DNA of 64,000 nucleotides from Chytridium lagenaria (taxonomy: Eukaryota > Chytridiomycota > Chytridiomycetes > Chytridiales > Chytridiaceae), in assembly GCA_025449115.1 (NCBI GenBank), contig JAHLKC010000032.1:248001-312000 (forward strand), in the 5' to 3' direction. Below are positions 49,101-60,972 of the stretch, piece after piece. The notes under the pieces were generated by a model that had not been told where the DNA came from, searched no databases, and was given only the letters and a program-made list of their open reading frames with translations. A program made the position numbers and the translations under genes. The stretch's first letter is position 1. Every line of letters begins with the position of its first letter.

Positions 49101-51417
49101 AACTTTAAAGGTATTGAAGAACAAGTATCATCACAGACCTCGTTTTTCAATTTGATGGTGTCATTCAACTCGCCTTCAAGTCTGCTCTGATTGTTCAGCT
49201 TGAAACACCATAAAACGTTAATATTAAGCCCAGTTTAAACACGAGTAGAAACAGCAGACGTACACGTTGCTCTAAAAACTCAACCTCCTTCTTCAACATA
49301 CTATTTTGATGCTCAAGCTGTCCGATTGTGGATTTAAGGGTATTCTCCTTTGATTATGGTCAGCAAGAGGATTAAACGTTTAAACTACCTTTGCAATAAT
49401 GCCATCATGCAACGCTGCATCTTCATTTCTCATACCTGTGGGTATCAGAAAAATACATTTACGCTTTTTTACCATGAAGCTGCTTCTCAAAAGCGGCAAT
49501 GCGATCTTGCTTTTCTTGCAAAAGCGACTGCAGCATCTCTGCACCGACAAGATCGTTTGCCTATCAATAAACATTACCAACGGGAAGATCAATATACGAA
49601 AGGCTAGCAATCTTACACTCGTTTCAGTTTGCACAGCCCTCGAAACCCCCAAATTCAACAATGTTGTCTGTCTCACAGGGGAGGTACGCCTTCCACTTCC
49701 TCTCAACGGTGAATCCCATGCTGCTCCGCCTCTCCTCTGTGTTGGTGTGTTCTGCTGCTGCTGTTGCGGCGACGCTTGGGCAACCCGCCCCATTGACAAC
49801 GCAGGTGATGAAGGGTAAGGCGACGCTCTAGCACTCGGCGCAGCAGATCCACCAGCAAGTGTATGATATTCCGCAAGCATCCCCTCAAGTCTCGTCATAG
49901 ACCGAATTAGCCCAGCATTTCGTTGACGTTCTTTTTTCAAGTCGTCTTCGATGGCGGTTTTTTCACGTTTAAGTGTAGCAGCATGCTCGGTTTTCTCGGT
50001 CTCGACTTGAGCGCGTTCCTGTTATATTTTTAAGATGAGATAAAACAAAAGCCTGAAGTTCCAAACCTTTTCCAGTTCATCCACTTGTTCCAAGAGATGC
50101 TCAACCTGCTGCTCAAGCTGCTCAATCCGTTCTCTCGCAACTGGAAGCAGGTGTATACTTTCCGCCGGATCCATCGGACCCTCATCATCCCTCGCTACCC
50201 CGACAGGTCGTCCGCTGACTTGTATAGACGAAAACTGCTGCGCGCGACTTACTTCGAGTTGTGTTCCAAGTCGAACGATTTCTTGCTCTCGTTTCGCAAG
50301 TTGGTCGCGTTGGGTTTGGATCTAGATTGTTTAAAGACATGAGAGTTGCCGTAATGTACCTCGTTTTCGAGGTCTGCGTTTTTGCCACGAAGGTCTTCGC
50401 ATGTGCGTTCTAAGGTGTCGATGCGAGCTTGGCTGAGTTTCATGAGATCTATGGTGGTTGGGTCCGGGGGTTGAAATGTGGGTATGGCTTCATCCATTGG
50501 CTCTACATTTGAAAAGAAATTTACATGAACAACAGAATGTTCAGATCCACTTAAATCATTTTCCATACCAAGGCCAGTCTCCAGATCGATTTTTTGCAAC
50601 CTCTGAAACAGCTTGTCTGCTTTCTTATCACCATTCTTTTTTTTTTCCAACACCTCCACCAGAAGCCGAAACCACCTCTCCAGTTTGGTGATGAATCAGT
50701 AACCCCATTTTTCCAAAAGCCTCTTCGACTCTCGCTCTCTCCGCTTCGCTCCTTTTCTGCTCCGCGGCCAAACGATTCGCGTATTGAGTATTCATAAATC
50801 GAAGGTCGGATAATTCTGCTTCAGCTCTCCGCATCATCTGTTGAGCGCGTCGATCGCGGGCGTCACGGTCATCGGCGAGCCGGACGATATCCATGTGAAC
50901 TTTGTTGTTTTCGTCGGTGAGGTTTCCGATTTCCTGGCGAAGGGGTTGTATCTAATAAAGCCATTGTCTTTGGTTAACTCCATTATTTTTGTGATATTTT
51001 GAAGTTATATTGTGCTAATGAGACGCACTAAGGAGTGGTGGGAAAAGAAAGAGCGCACTCTATAGTGGGAAAAGAAAGAGCGCATTGCACCTGCTCTTCA
51101 AGCCCCGCTTTTTCCTGAACGACTCTGTCTGACTGGTGTTTAAATTTTCTTGCGCTGTCCGTTGTCATAACGAGATCTTGAAATAATCTTCTGACGAGAG
51201 GTATGGCGTCAGATGGAAGGTGGTCCTTGTAGCCCAGTTGAGCAAGTCTGTATCTGAGCAGTGCGTCCTCCTCCTCCTCCTCGTCATCCTCTCCTTGACC
51301 CTCATGTGGAAATGCATCCTCGTCCTCATACATTCTCCTGGTAGGACTTTTCCTACTTCTATTCCCTCCTCTCCCACCCTCATCTTCCTGTGCTGTTCTC
51401 ACAGGAGAAGGCACCAT
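46134..51417 (-). CDS. CEP135: CEP135/Bld10-family basal-body coiled-coil protein
   Basis: Cartwheel/pinhead protein needed for centriole and basal-body assembly. The ATG at 51417 gives MVPSPVRTAQEDEGG and an acidic segment, then the family N-terminal signature YRLAQLGYKDHLPSDAIPLV followed by RRLFQDLVMTTDSARKFK. Coiled coil follows,: AELSDLRFMNTQYANRL matches the CEP135 block that in human reads DLKFLNNQYAHKL. Then ARERIEQLEQQVEHLLEQ, a Gln-rich low-complexity insert (near 49700-49830), and heptad coiled coil to the end. The C-terminus (TDERVDTEDPLEKRIKEELE ...) ends near 46134. More than a dozen short introns, not all resolved. Presence implies a flagellated stage. Confidence 0.85.
51038..51090. 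repeat. 27-bp-period duplication inside a CEP135 intron
   Basis: GTGGGAAAAGAAAGAGCGCA occurs exactly twice, starting at 51038 and 51065, just after the 5' donor of the first CEP135 intron. Confidence 0.8.
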
Positions 51418-51726
51418 GAGATGGTTTATGTGATATGTATGATATAAATATTTGATGGTTTTTTGATGTCCGAATCAACGAATGGATTGTAATAAGGTCT
51501 TGAATATCCTTTGTACTACATCAAATATCCTGACAATCATTAATGATGTTAAAAATCCCCAAATATTTTGAGAATGAATTATTTTCTGCCACCAACATTT
51601 TTATAATATTTTCTTTTCCTGTTTTGAGTTGAGAAATCGTTTCATCCATCCAAGATGTTACACTCGAAAGGAACCATTAAAAACGACGTCTTTGTTTTTC
51701 ATTCCTTCATCCATTAAATAAAAGAA
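51418..51726. promoter_or_regulatory. divergent spacer CEP135 / membrane protein
   Basis: 309 bp of AT-rich DNA between divergent start codons. No gene; presumed promoters, with no named motif. Confidence 0.4.
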
Positions 51727-52686
51727 ATGAGCGAGACCAAGGTCTACACTTCCGTCGAGGAGCTCTCCGAACTTCCTTACAAGATCGAGGTCGGCGCTCC
51801 CCTCATCAACTTTCCGGATGGCCATTATGCCATTCATGGGAACTCCAGGGTCATTGCATACCAACCTGTAGCAAATAATCTTCTCAAAGGAGCCGCTGCA
51901 GTCAACACCACCCCATCGCCCTCTGCAGCTGCTGCCGCTCCTAGTACATCTGATACAAAGTCATCCCTCTATGGTGTCGTCATTGCCGAATGCGTTGTCG
52001 GTGTCCTCATTCTCGCTGTTGCTGGTTACGTTTATTCCCGGTACCGCCGCACCAAGAGTTTTGGAAGAGGAAGTGGAAAGCCTACTGGATTCACTCCTAA
52101 CGGGCTTCCTGTCTGGGAGATGGGTCAATGGAGGGTCATTCGTGCTGAGGATTGGGCTGCCATGAATGATGAGAAAGAGGATGACGATGAGGACGAGAAG
52201 AAGATGGATGCCGCTTATGAGAAGCATATGGACTCCAAGATCACCATTGAGGACAGGTGAGGCCTTTTTACTGTAATTTGAAATATCAAATGCATGCATG
52301 CCTTCTCTTGGTTTGAGCAAAAACTACCAGTCGAAAGCCAACTTGCCTGCAGCTTTTTTCCACTTTAGAATTAAACATAGTCTGACCTTTTCTATAGCAA
52401 AAGGTCATCTATCGCCTGCAGCATTGAGAACATGCACTCCTTCCTCCCCACTTCCCGCATCCGCAACGATGCAATGCGCATTCCCGAATCCGAAGAGGAC
52501 ATTGAGTCCGGCGCTACCATGGTGTTCGAAGCCCCTACTGCCGGTAGCTCTATCCACGGAGAGGACGATGACGACGAACCTATTGCCACCACCATCCCGT
52601 TCAACTACTCTCTTCTCTCTCAACTCGCCAACGAGGACCAGGAGGCCGACTCATCTATCCACATGAGCAACAGCAACCAGAAGTAG
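51727..52686 (+). CDS. single-pass membrane protein, unknown function
   Basis: Exons 51727-52256 and 52398-52686 (intron 141 nt) give 272 residues. There is no cleavable signal peptide. Residues 1-80 are probably extracellular or lumenal, ending in a Ser/Ala/Thr/Pro stretch. A TM helix lies at about 82-104 (LYGVVIAECVVGVLILAVAG), then YSRYRR. The cytoplasmic tail has a WEMGQWRVIRAEDWAAM block and a strongly acidic run (EKEDDDEDEKK), then SRIRNDAMRIPESEEDIESG. The layout resembles a type III membrane adaptor or sensor, but I recognise no family. Divergent from CEP135. Confidence 0.65.
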
Positions 52687-53325
52687 ATTTTCATGGTTAA
52701 AATTAGAGTCGTTTGCTCTTGTTGATCATCTTTTTGTTTGATAATCTTGACGATTGCGATGCAAACCAACTTTAAAGTATCCGCCATCTCACTCTTTTTC
52801 AATCTCTTTCAGTTATCTTTCTCTTTCAGTTATCTTTCACACCATGTTCAGCGCAGTCTTTTTTTTACATTTCCCTTTTCTCGGTGGTATTTGTCGCCGG
52901 TCTTCATCATCATCGCCGTTGTTTTTTTATTTCATTTTATCTTATTTTATTGACTAAAGGCTCGCTTGATTCAGACCTGCACTGCTGTTTTACCTTCTTT
53001 TTGAAGTACCTCTCTGTCACTCCTGTTGTTCTCTCATCGCATCCAAATGCAAATCTACCGGTCGTTATGAAATTTTATGATCATCTTTACTTTTTCTTCA
53101 TCTTCAAGAGGGATTCAATCCGAAGATGGTTCAGGACTCTCCATGCTTGTTAGGACATGTTGGAAGGTATACGCGCCATTTCACTGTTTCCTGGCGACTG
53201 TCTCCAGTTTGACATTGAAAACATACTTCAAAAACATCGATGATTCATGACGGTGATCGTCGTCATGCCGCAGACTTGTCAAAAAAAGCCCAAACTTTAC
53301 TCAACCCTTTACTTCTCCACACACT
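52687..53325. other. intergenic, no gene seen
   Basis: 639 bp, pyrimidine- and T-rich (52780-52960), no conserved frame. It must contain the promoter of the first NagD-type gene. Confidence 0.45.
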
Positions 53326-54690
53326 ATGGTCATGACAGCCTTGAGTCCAAAGTACTCCTTTCCCGGAGTGAATGCTGCATCGGCAGAACGGACACCTCAC
53401 TTCTCCATCACAGAGCTGCATGAATTGTCGGAGCTCTCAGAGCAGGAATATAACGAGAGATTGGAGAAGATTAGAAACAAGGTACCATCTCTCCGCTGCC
53501 ACTTTACCATTAGTTAAAGCTAACTTTTGTTTGTTGCGGTAGAATGCTTTCATCAGTGATATGGATGGAGGTATGTGATATTGTCGCGTCATATCAATGC
53601 GATGTTTTGTTCAAGGATTTAAATAACTTTAAACCACTATCATTTCATCATCGAATCCCACAACAACAGTTATCTATCATGGTGCGTATCTGTTGATCTT
53701 ATAATTATGATCGGTTCTCCAATCTACATCATACAACGTTTCGCCTCACATACTTTAGGCAACATTCTTCTCCCCGGCGTTAAAGAGTTTGTGGCATGGC
53801 TCAAGAAGGAGAACAAAAAGTTTCTCTTCCTAGTAAGTTTTCATCACATCCCCACCCTCATGGACTTCTCAAATTATTTATATTTTCTCTAATCCTTATT
53901 CTCACGTAGACCAACAACTCTGCACCAACCCCTAAAGAACTTTCCGAAAAGCTCAAACGTCTCGGCCTAGATATCCCCGAAAAGCATTTTTTCACATCCG
54001 CCATGTCCACCGCCAAGTTCCTTCAAAGCCAAAAACCCAACGGCGTAAGCGCCCATTTTCAATTCTTCAGCTTTTAACATGAGAAACTAGGGAACTTGCT
54101 ACGTTATTGGTGAACCAGGCCTTACTTATGCACTTTACGAAGCAGGATTCACTATGTCTAGCGAAAATCCCGATTATGTCGTTATCGGAGAAGGCAATTC
54201 TCATAATTTTGAGAAAATCACGAAAGCGTGTAATCTTGTTTCGAAAGGCGCAAAACTTATCTCCACGAACCCTGATTCGAACGGTCCCTCTGAAAATGGG
54301 TGAGGCTTCTTCTTCAATTGTTCTGTGCGTTTTTTGCTTTTCTTGTTTTGACGGATGATGTATAGAATCATCCCCGCCACTGGCGCGTTTGTGGCTGCCA
54401 TTGAACTTGCGACGGGCAAAAAAGCATTCACGTGCGGGAAACCCACATCGCTTATGATGAGGTACGCGCAGGCGATGATAGGCTCACATAAAGCCGAGAC
54501 GTGTATTATTGGAGATCGGATGGACACTGATATTCTTGCGGAAACGTATGCGCAGATTGATCCAGGTTTGTTTAACACGTGATTTTTTGATTAATGATTT
54601 CTAGTTCTTGTGATGAGCGGAGTGACGAACACGGGGAACTTGTATGATGATGCTTTACCGACCTTATATTGTACTGAATGGGGTTGGTGA
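53326..54690 (+). CDS. NagD-type HAD phosphatase, copy 1
   Basis: HAD-superfamily (IIA) phosphatase; bacterial NagD is a nucleotide (UMP) phosphatase. The ATG at 53326 opens a 45-residue N-terminal extension ending QEYNERLEKIR. Motif I is SDMDGVIYHG (nucleophile and acid Asp, split by introns). Motif II includes FLFLTNNSAP. The cap has FFTSAMSTAKFLQSQ, TCYVIGEPGLTYALYEAGFT and NPDYVVIGEG, much closer to bacterial NagD than to fungal Pho13. Motif III Lys is in FTCGKPTS; motif IV is IIGDRMDTDI, intact. The end is disturbed: one extra T near 54655 stops the frame at 54690, whereas the shifted frame reads YRPYIVLNGVGEIV as in copy 2. Probably active. Confidence 0.85.
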
Positions 54691-54941
54691 GATTGTTGGA
54701 TGGAGAAGGATGATTAGTTGGGACTTCCGTTTCCTGTCGCGGACCTTTTCTCTTTTCGGAATATCTTTTCGTTAATCCAAGTTCACCTGTCAATGTGGCG
54801 GATGCCATTCCCAGTCCTTTTGTTATTGATTATGGCAGCTTGACGTAATACATGTCTCCAATAATGAGAAAGATTTTGATTTGTTTTGTCCAGAACCTAC
54901 TATTGTCATTACATATTGACTGCAATAAGCCTAACCAAAGT

Positions 54942-57092
54942 ATGTCACCTCGAATGAATGCAGCAGAGGGGAACCGCAGTTCTCTGCCCAGGGCCTTCAC
55001 CAACTATCGGAACTCTCGGGAACAAGATTACAATGAGAGATTGGAGAGGATCAAAAAGCAAGGTAATCACATGCTTCACCGATATCATTCATCCCAAGGC
55101 TTACCATCACTGATTTTACCTAGGATGCATTCATCATTGACTGGATGGAGGTAGTAGTCGCTTTAATCTGACGACGTTATTATGGAGAGTCCTTATCATC
55201 TTTTCATGTTTTGGGTAACTCGCACACACTGCAGTCATATATCAGGGTACAACTCCGCTCGTTTTCATCAACCTCTCCCTATTCCCATTATTCAACGATC
55301 ATGTCGCATTTCTAGGCAATGTTCTTCTTCCCGGCGTCAGAGGGTTTGTGGAATGGCTTCAAATCGAGAACAAAAAGTATTTGTTTTTGGTTAGTAACCT
55401 CCCGTGTATCATGTTCATGTATACTATGATTATTATTCCTAAGTTTTTTATAAAGACCAACAACTCTGCGCCAATCGCCAAAGAACTCTCTGAAAAGCTC
55501 AAACGCCTCGGCCTCGATATTCCCGAAAAACACTTCTTCACCTCCGCCATGTGTACCGCCAAATTCCTTCAAAGCCAGAAACCCAAAGGCGTAAGAGACC
55601 TTCATCTGATCTTACATATTTAATACGAGCTTAAAATAGGGAACTTGCTATGTCATTGGCGAGCCGGCCCTAACATACGCGCTTTATGAAGCAGGATTCA
55701 CCATGTCCAGCGATAGTCCCGATTACGTCGTTATTGGAGAAGGGAGTTCACACAACTTTGAGAAAATTACGATAGCCTGTAACCTCGTTTCGCGCGGCGC
55801 AAAACTCATCTCCACCAACCCGGATGCCAACGTCCCCTCTGCAGACGGGTTCGTTCCTCCCCATTAGCTCGTTCAATGTCTAGATTAAAGCTTACAATCG
55901 ATATAAGGATTGTCCCTGCGACCGGCGCGTTCGTTGGTACCATTGAGCTTGCAACAGGGAAGAAAGCGTTTACTTGTGGAAAACCGACGTCGTTGATGAT
56001 GACTTCTGCAATGGCAATGCTTGGGTCGGAAAAGAACGAGACTTGTATTATTGGGAATCGCATGGACATGGACATTTTAGCAGGGATATATGCTCAGATT
56101 GACTCAGGTATGAAGTAAAATAGCTCCTTCTTTTGGCATGTTTCGAGGTTTACATGTTGGACTTTGCTAATAAAGCGATTTTCAATAGTTCTTGTCTTGA
56201 CCGGGCTTACAAAAAATGTTGGGTGTATTCTTGACGTCGCTTACAGGCCTTACATTGTTTTAAATGGGGTTGAGGATTTCGTCAGTTATTTTAAATCAGG
56301 TAAGCGATGGTCAGTTTTGATATTGTATGGCCCTGTTTTTCGATGTGATGGTCATCTGTTCTGATAATTCAGTGATCATTGTTAGCTATATCTGACACCT
56401 CAATTATTTTAGAACCCATCGCCCAAGTCAGCATTGCTGAAGAATCACCAAGAGGTGAAAACTTAGCAGGTTCCGCTTCCTCGCAAACCACACAAAACCC
56501 GATAGGGTCTGGAGATACATATTATGCAGATACTATTGTCGATGACAAGGCGACAGCATGGGAGATAGCTCAACTATGCGATTCCGACAACAGTGATTTT
56601 GGCCCTGAATCTCCATCCTTAGCATGGAAGATAGCTCAACTATGCGATTCCGACAACAGTGATTTTGGCCCTGAATCTCCATCCCCAGATTTCACACCCC
56701 GTTCTAAGAGAAAGTCGGTTACTCATCCCGAATGTTCTTCTAACGAAATTGCACGGAAAAGAAAAAAATTTACGGAAAGTGAAGATCTAGCAGAGCGACA
56801 TCAATTGAAGTACCTAAAAACACCACATGAAAAGGTCCGCCTTCTTATAGAGATAAGGAACAAAATACCGACAACAACTCCCATTTCTAAGTTACTGACG
56901 AAAAGTGCGAGTTTATTTTACTATGAGATGATGGGTATTTTGCGATGCCTTGAAGATCATTTTGGAGGAGAGGTGAATGCTTTTGTGGACGCTTGGGGAA
57001 ACTTTCCGATGTGGAAATTTAGGGAGGCATGCTGTGGTGGTGTAGGAGATATTTGTGAGAGAAGGCTAAAAACTACGCGGAAGGGAAAGTGA
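54942..57092 (+). CDS. NagD-type HAD, copy 2, catalytically impaired, with novel C-terminal extension
   Basis: Tandem duplicate of the preceding gene with matching intron positions (N-terminal QDYNERLERIKK). Motif I lacks one base near 55140: the sequence reads IDWME where copy 1 has SDMDG, and the downstream exon is in frame only if that base is supplied. Motif IV is IIGNRMDMDI: the metal-binding Asp is Asn. Cap and core are otherwise conserved (FFTSAMCTAKFLQSQ, FTCGKPTS, AYRPYIVLNGVEDFVSYF). An intron from GTAAGC near 56299 to TTTTAG near 56411 then joins a 225-residue region with a 22-residue tandem repeat, a basic RKRKKF segment and a helical Cys/Trp-containing end. This extension matches nothing I know. 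Possibly a pseudoenzyme, or two genes. Confidence 0.6.
56556..56687 (+). repeat. 66-bp direct tandem repeat, coding
   Basis: Two 66-nt units (56556-56621, 56622-56687), identical except for one internal base and the last codon. Each encodes AW[E/K]IAQLCDSDNSDFGPE-SPS. In frame and recent. Confidence 0.95.
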
Positions 57093-57783
57093 GCCAATTT
57101 ATATATCGTGGAATATTAATGAAGAGCACAACATTTATATAGTGACTGTGCTTTAATATATATTTCAGCTGTAGCGCGTAGAACTGGTCTGATACTCATG
57201 GGTATTGCAGCAAAAACCACGCTAGTTCCATGCTTTCATATCATATGGGATAGAAAAGCTTTTTAGTGACGTTATCTTTATTATCGTAGCGCTAAGTGAC
57301 AATTGAAGTCTTAAGTAAAGCTTTGCCGCATCCTCGAAATGTTCCACCACATTGTGTTCTCGGTACGCCTTCCCAAGAGCAGATGGCATGATACGGATGG
57401 GAAATTGCGATTATCTATTCAAAAGTTGCGGACGTTTTTATCCGAGCTTTTAGAACACTTATTGAGCTTCAGTTGCTTCGTCTGATTGGACCGCTCTCCA
57501 TGTCGCTCTAGGAAAAACCCAGCTCCTGCGCAAGGCCTTCAGGCTTGATACACTGAAAACGGAGAAGATCAAATTAAGTAACTTTGCATAATATACTTCG
57601 TTCAATATTACATGCTTCGTTATGTCCATACTATCAACTCAAAATGGTTGTGGTTTGGTTTGTGAGTTGTAAACACGGCCCGATTTTATCCGGACTTATT
57701 TGTCGGAATACTTGTATTTGAGATTCTCGTATGTACGAAACAAAGGTGGCGATAATTCAAAGCAAAATGTCTTTAAAAAACAT
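57093..57783. other. intergenic, no gene firmly seen
   Basis: Between convergent genes. On the minus strand near 57522-57565 an acceptor-like TTTTCAG precedes CIKPEGLAQELGFS and a stop, which reads like a last exon, but I cannot find an upstream exon. Otherwise no feature. Confidence 0.35.
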
Positions 57784-60628
57784 TTAAACGGTCACAGGCT
57801 TAATATCCGCTTCCTTCTCCTTCACTTCTTTCGCTTTGGCCTCAGCCTCCTCCTTTTGCCTCGCCTCCAACAACTGCATCTGTTGTTCCATCTTTTTCAA
57901 TCTCCCCTCCAAATCCTCAATCGTAGCAGCCATCTCCTTAACTTTTCTCCAGAAGGATCAGCCTCCCTAATACCCTTCACAACCTTCTCCACTGCAGGCC
58001 TGTCTTGTGCAGGGAATCCAGCCAATGTCGCCGCAGCGGCACCAGCAAATTCTTTCCCTTCAAGATCCTTTAAGGCACCTAGCGCTGCCCTTCGGATGCG
58101 GTGGAATGGGTCACGAAGATATTCAGAAATGGCTTCTGCCGTCTTGCGCCTCTCGAGACGGTCACCCATTGTCCTGAAGTGCTTAAAGCCGAAAACACGG
58201 CCGTCTGCCCACGTTCAGGCTGCGACCCACGGGAAGGTTGGATAAAAGAAATTGGTGAGCTTCAGTAGTACGAAGGTGTCCGATAGCCGTAATCACACCA
58301 GCCCGGACAACTCCAGCCGTTCCAATAACGGGATCGGAAGCTGCAGCGATGAGGAAAGGGAGGTCAGCAGGGTTACGCTGACGACCGAGTTAGTAAAAGC
58401 TTGAGCACGGGCGTTGTAAGTAGAGCGGAGGGGTTTTCGAGGAGCTTCAGAATGCCTTTGCGAATCGACTCGGCACGAATAGTACAGGCTGAAAGGAGAG
58501 CGGTGAGTGCGCGGGGATGCGTCTCAGTCGCGAGGGAGCTGGCAAGGATGTCGACGGCGGTTTGAGTCTTGGCAGCGGAAAGTGCAAGGTAGGCTTGGGT
58601 TCGGACGCCAAAGACTGTTCGAGGGGAAGGCATTCTCTGACCTTCTTTAAGTGATATGCTGCCAATCTTGATCAACTCCTTGTACGCGTGGATCTTAGGA
58701 AAGAATATTATAAACCATGGTCATCTATCTTACGTTCCAAATCTACTTACCCTGCTTCCGATATCTCTTCCCCCTTGATAGTTGACTCCAAAATTTGCTC
58801 TCCAGGGTTAAACTCAAGCGAATGTAAACCTTGCCCCGCGGGTCAATCTCCACAATGGAAGGTTTTGCCTCCCAAGCGGCACGATAGCTACAGCTCTGGA
58901 TTGTTCTCCTCAAACGGACCTGGACAGTAAAACCTTCCCATCGGCATCAATAATATCAACTTCAACAGTGATATCAAAGACAGGATGTTGTCCTTCTTGC
59001 TCACTTGAGTCTGCTCAAGAACAATTGTACCTGCTTTCGAGCAGCAACGTACTCGTAGGTGGCCTTAAGCTTGGGGAAACCAAGGCCATAGAACCATTGG
59101 TCAAAGAAGCGTGTGAGATTCAAGCCACTCTCCTGTTCGAGGCAACGCTTAAAGTCCTCGGTTTCCAAACCTTGTTTTGCAAATGTATTGACGTAGTCTA
59201 AAAAAATTATCAAATAATGCATTTTAGTACATTTTATGAGACAGCGGGAATACACTCACTCTTAACGGCAGACCAGAAAACTTCATCGCCCAAAGGTGGA
59301 CGCAGCATGTGAATGCGAACGGCACCTCCAGGGTAAAGATGTGAGTCGAACATATTCCAAGAGCTATCGTAAGTCCTAGTAACATCGGGCGAATGTAGGA
59401 TGCTGTCTCAGCAATGTAGTTTTAATGTTAGAAATAATGTCGTAGCGGAACATTTCGTGGGACGCATGGTCCTCGAGCCAACATGAACTGATATAAGTCG
59501 CCCACGATTCTTAAGGAGAACAGGAAAATTAGTTGAAGCAGGAGTGGCAAGAAGGGACAGCAAGACTAGGTCGGAGAAATCTATGAAGATCAAGTCACAT
59601 AGGAATTGAATAAGGCCTCACCCTTTAACCAAGCATGCTCAAAGTGGCGCATTACCAAGAGGTCACCTATTAATTCATAATAATATGTCAGTTTGCACTG
59701 TAAATATGTCATAAGTCCGCAAAACTCACCAAATATGTATGAGCCATTTCGTGAATATTAACAGAGTCAACAGTGTCGACAAAATCCTTGGCGGCAACCT
59801 ACACAGTAAACAGTGAACTCGGGATCGCAAACGAGCAACATCTCACCTCATCTATGCAGAGTCGGTCCGTGTAAGTAACCAGACTGATGTTTTCCATAGC
59901 GCCACCATTATCTCGGGCGAAACAATCTACGAAATCCGCCCCCAAGATGAATATTACATCAACTAATGAATAAGTATATTACCTGGTAATACTTTGGCCA
60001 CGGAAACTTCAGGCCACTTCCTTTGCAACCATCTGACCATGGAGTCTAGGATGACATGAGTGAAAGAATAGACAGCAATGCAAAAAAATATATTAAAACG
60101 CATACCCAAACTGGTCCTGACGGCGGGGGAAGTCTACACAGGGCAGCCAGTACCTCGCACGTTCTGTCTCGTGGTCAGTGATGCAATGCAGCACCTTCTC
60201 CTTGAGCACCTCATCAGGAACATGGAAGTAGAGACCGGCTATGGGTTCTCCGCCTTGTATCTAATTTCGATAATCTTGGTCTCTTCTGGCTTGAACGCCG
60301 CTGGGAACCTGACCTTGATTTCCTTTCCATCATAATCAAAGTCAAGGCTAGACCCATCAGCAGTATCAACAACTGCAGAGATATCGAGCGACACGGCGTT
60401 AAATGTAATTTGAGAGAGTTCGCGGGCGAGAACTGAACCCTCATGGATGGGAGTGTGGCGAGGGTTGTTGATGGTATGCCTAACGAAACCTTGGACAGTC
60501 TGTTTGGGGATGTCAAAGGACAGGTGGACAGCCATGTGCTTGGGCTCGAGAACATTGTTGGGAGGTAGGAGGGAAACAGCCTTCTCAGAAGCAAAGGGGC
60601 CCCCTGCACTAGAGCTGGCGCTTCGCAT
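57784..60628 (-). CDS. M1-family zinc aminopeptidase with helical-repeat C-terminus
   Basis: Zinc metallo-aminopeptidase. The ATG at 60628 opens MRSASSSAGGPFASEKAVSL; upstream in frame is a stop. The N-terminal beta domain has HMAVHLSFDIPKQTVQGF. The exopeptidase motif is GGAMENISLVTYTD (near 59890) and the zinc motif HEMAHTY (near 59750) precedes GDLLVMRHFEHAWLK with the third ligand region. The C-terminal half has HEAT-like helical repeats (YLRDPFHRIRRAALGALKDL) and ends in a Lys/Glu coiled-coil tail (ATIEDLEGRLKKMEQQMQLL). One A seems missing near 57945: the current frame stops at 57897, while the shifted frame continues to 57784. Several introns. Substrate unknown; it could be an Ape2/puromycin-sensitive relative. 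Confidence 0.85.
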
Positions 60629-60958
60629 GCAGAAGAAGCAAAGACTTCTTGCTCAAGATGCAGACTCAGAGGTGGTGGTTGCAAGGCATCTTCCGTGGCA
60701 GTTCGGAGAAAAATGTCGGATGGAAAAGGAATGACCGAGTGTGACGCGTTTTACAAGAGCGATGCCAATAAAGGGCTTGAGGCATGGACAACAGCTGGGT
60801 AAAGATTCTGAGTAAATTGGCGAGGACGCATCCAGTCCTTTTGATAAGAAACGCAGACAGTTTTACTGCGATCGTCAAAATCAAAATGCCTCATGATGCA
60901 CTAAAAGTAACGTCAAAGGACCAGTGTATTTAGAAAGATTCCGATATCGGATTGAGTT

Positions 60959-60972
60959 CCCCCCCCCCCCCC
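60959..60972. repeat. C14 homopolymer
   Basis: Fourteen consecutive C in the spacer upstream of the M1 peptidase gene. Its exact length is likely uncertain in any assembly. Confidence 0.9.
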
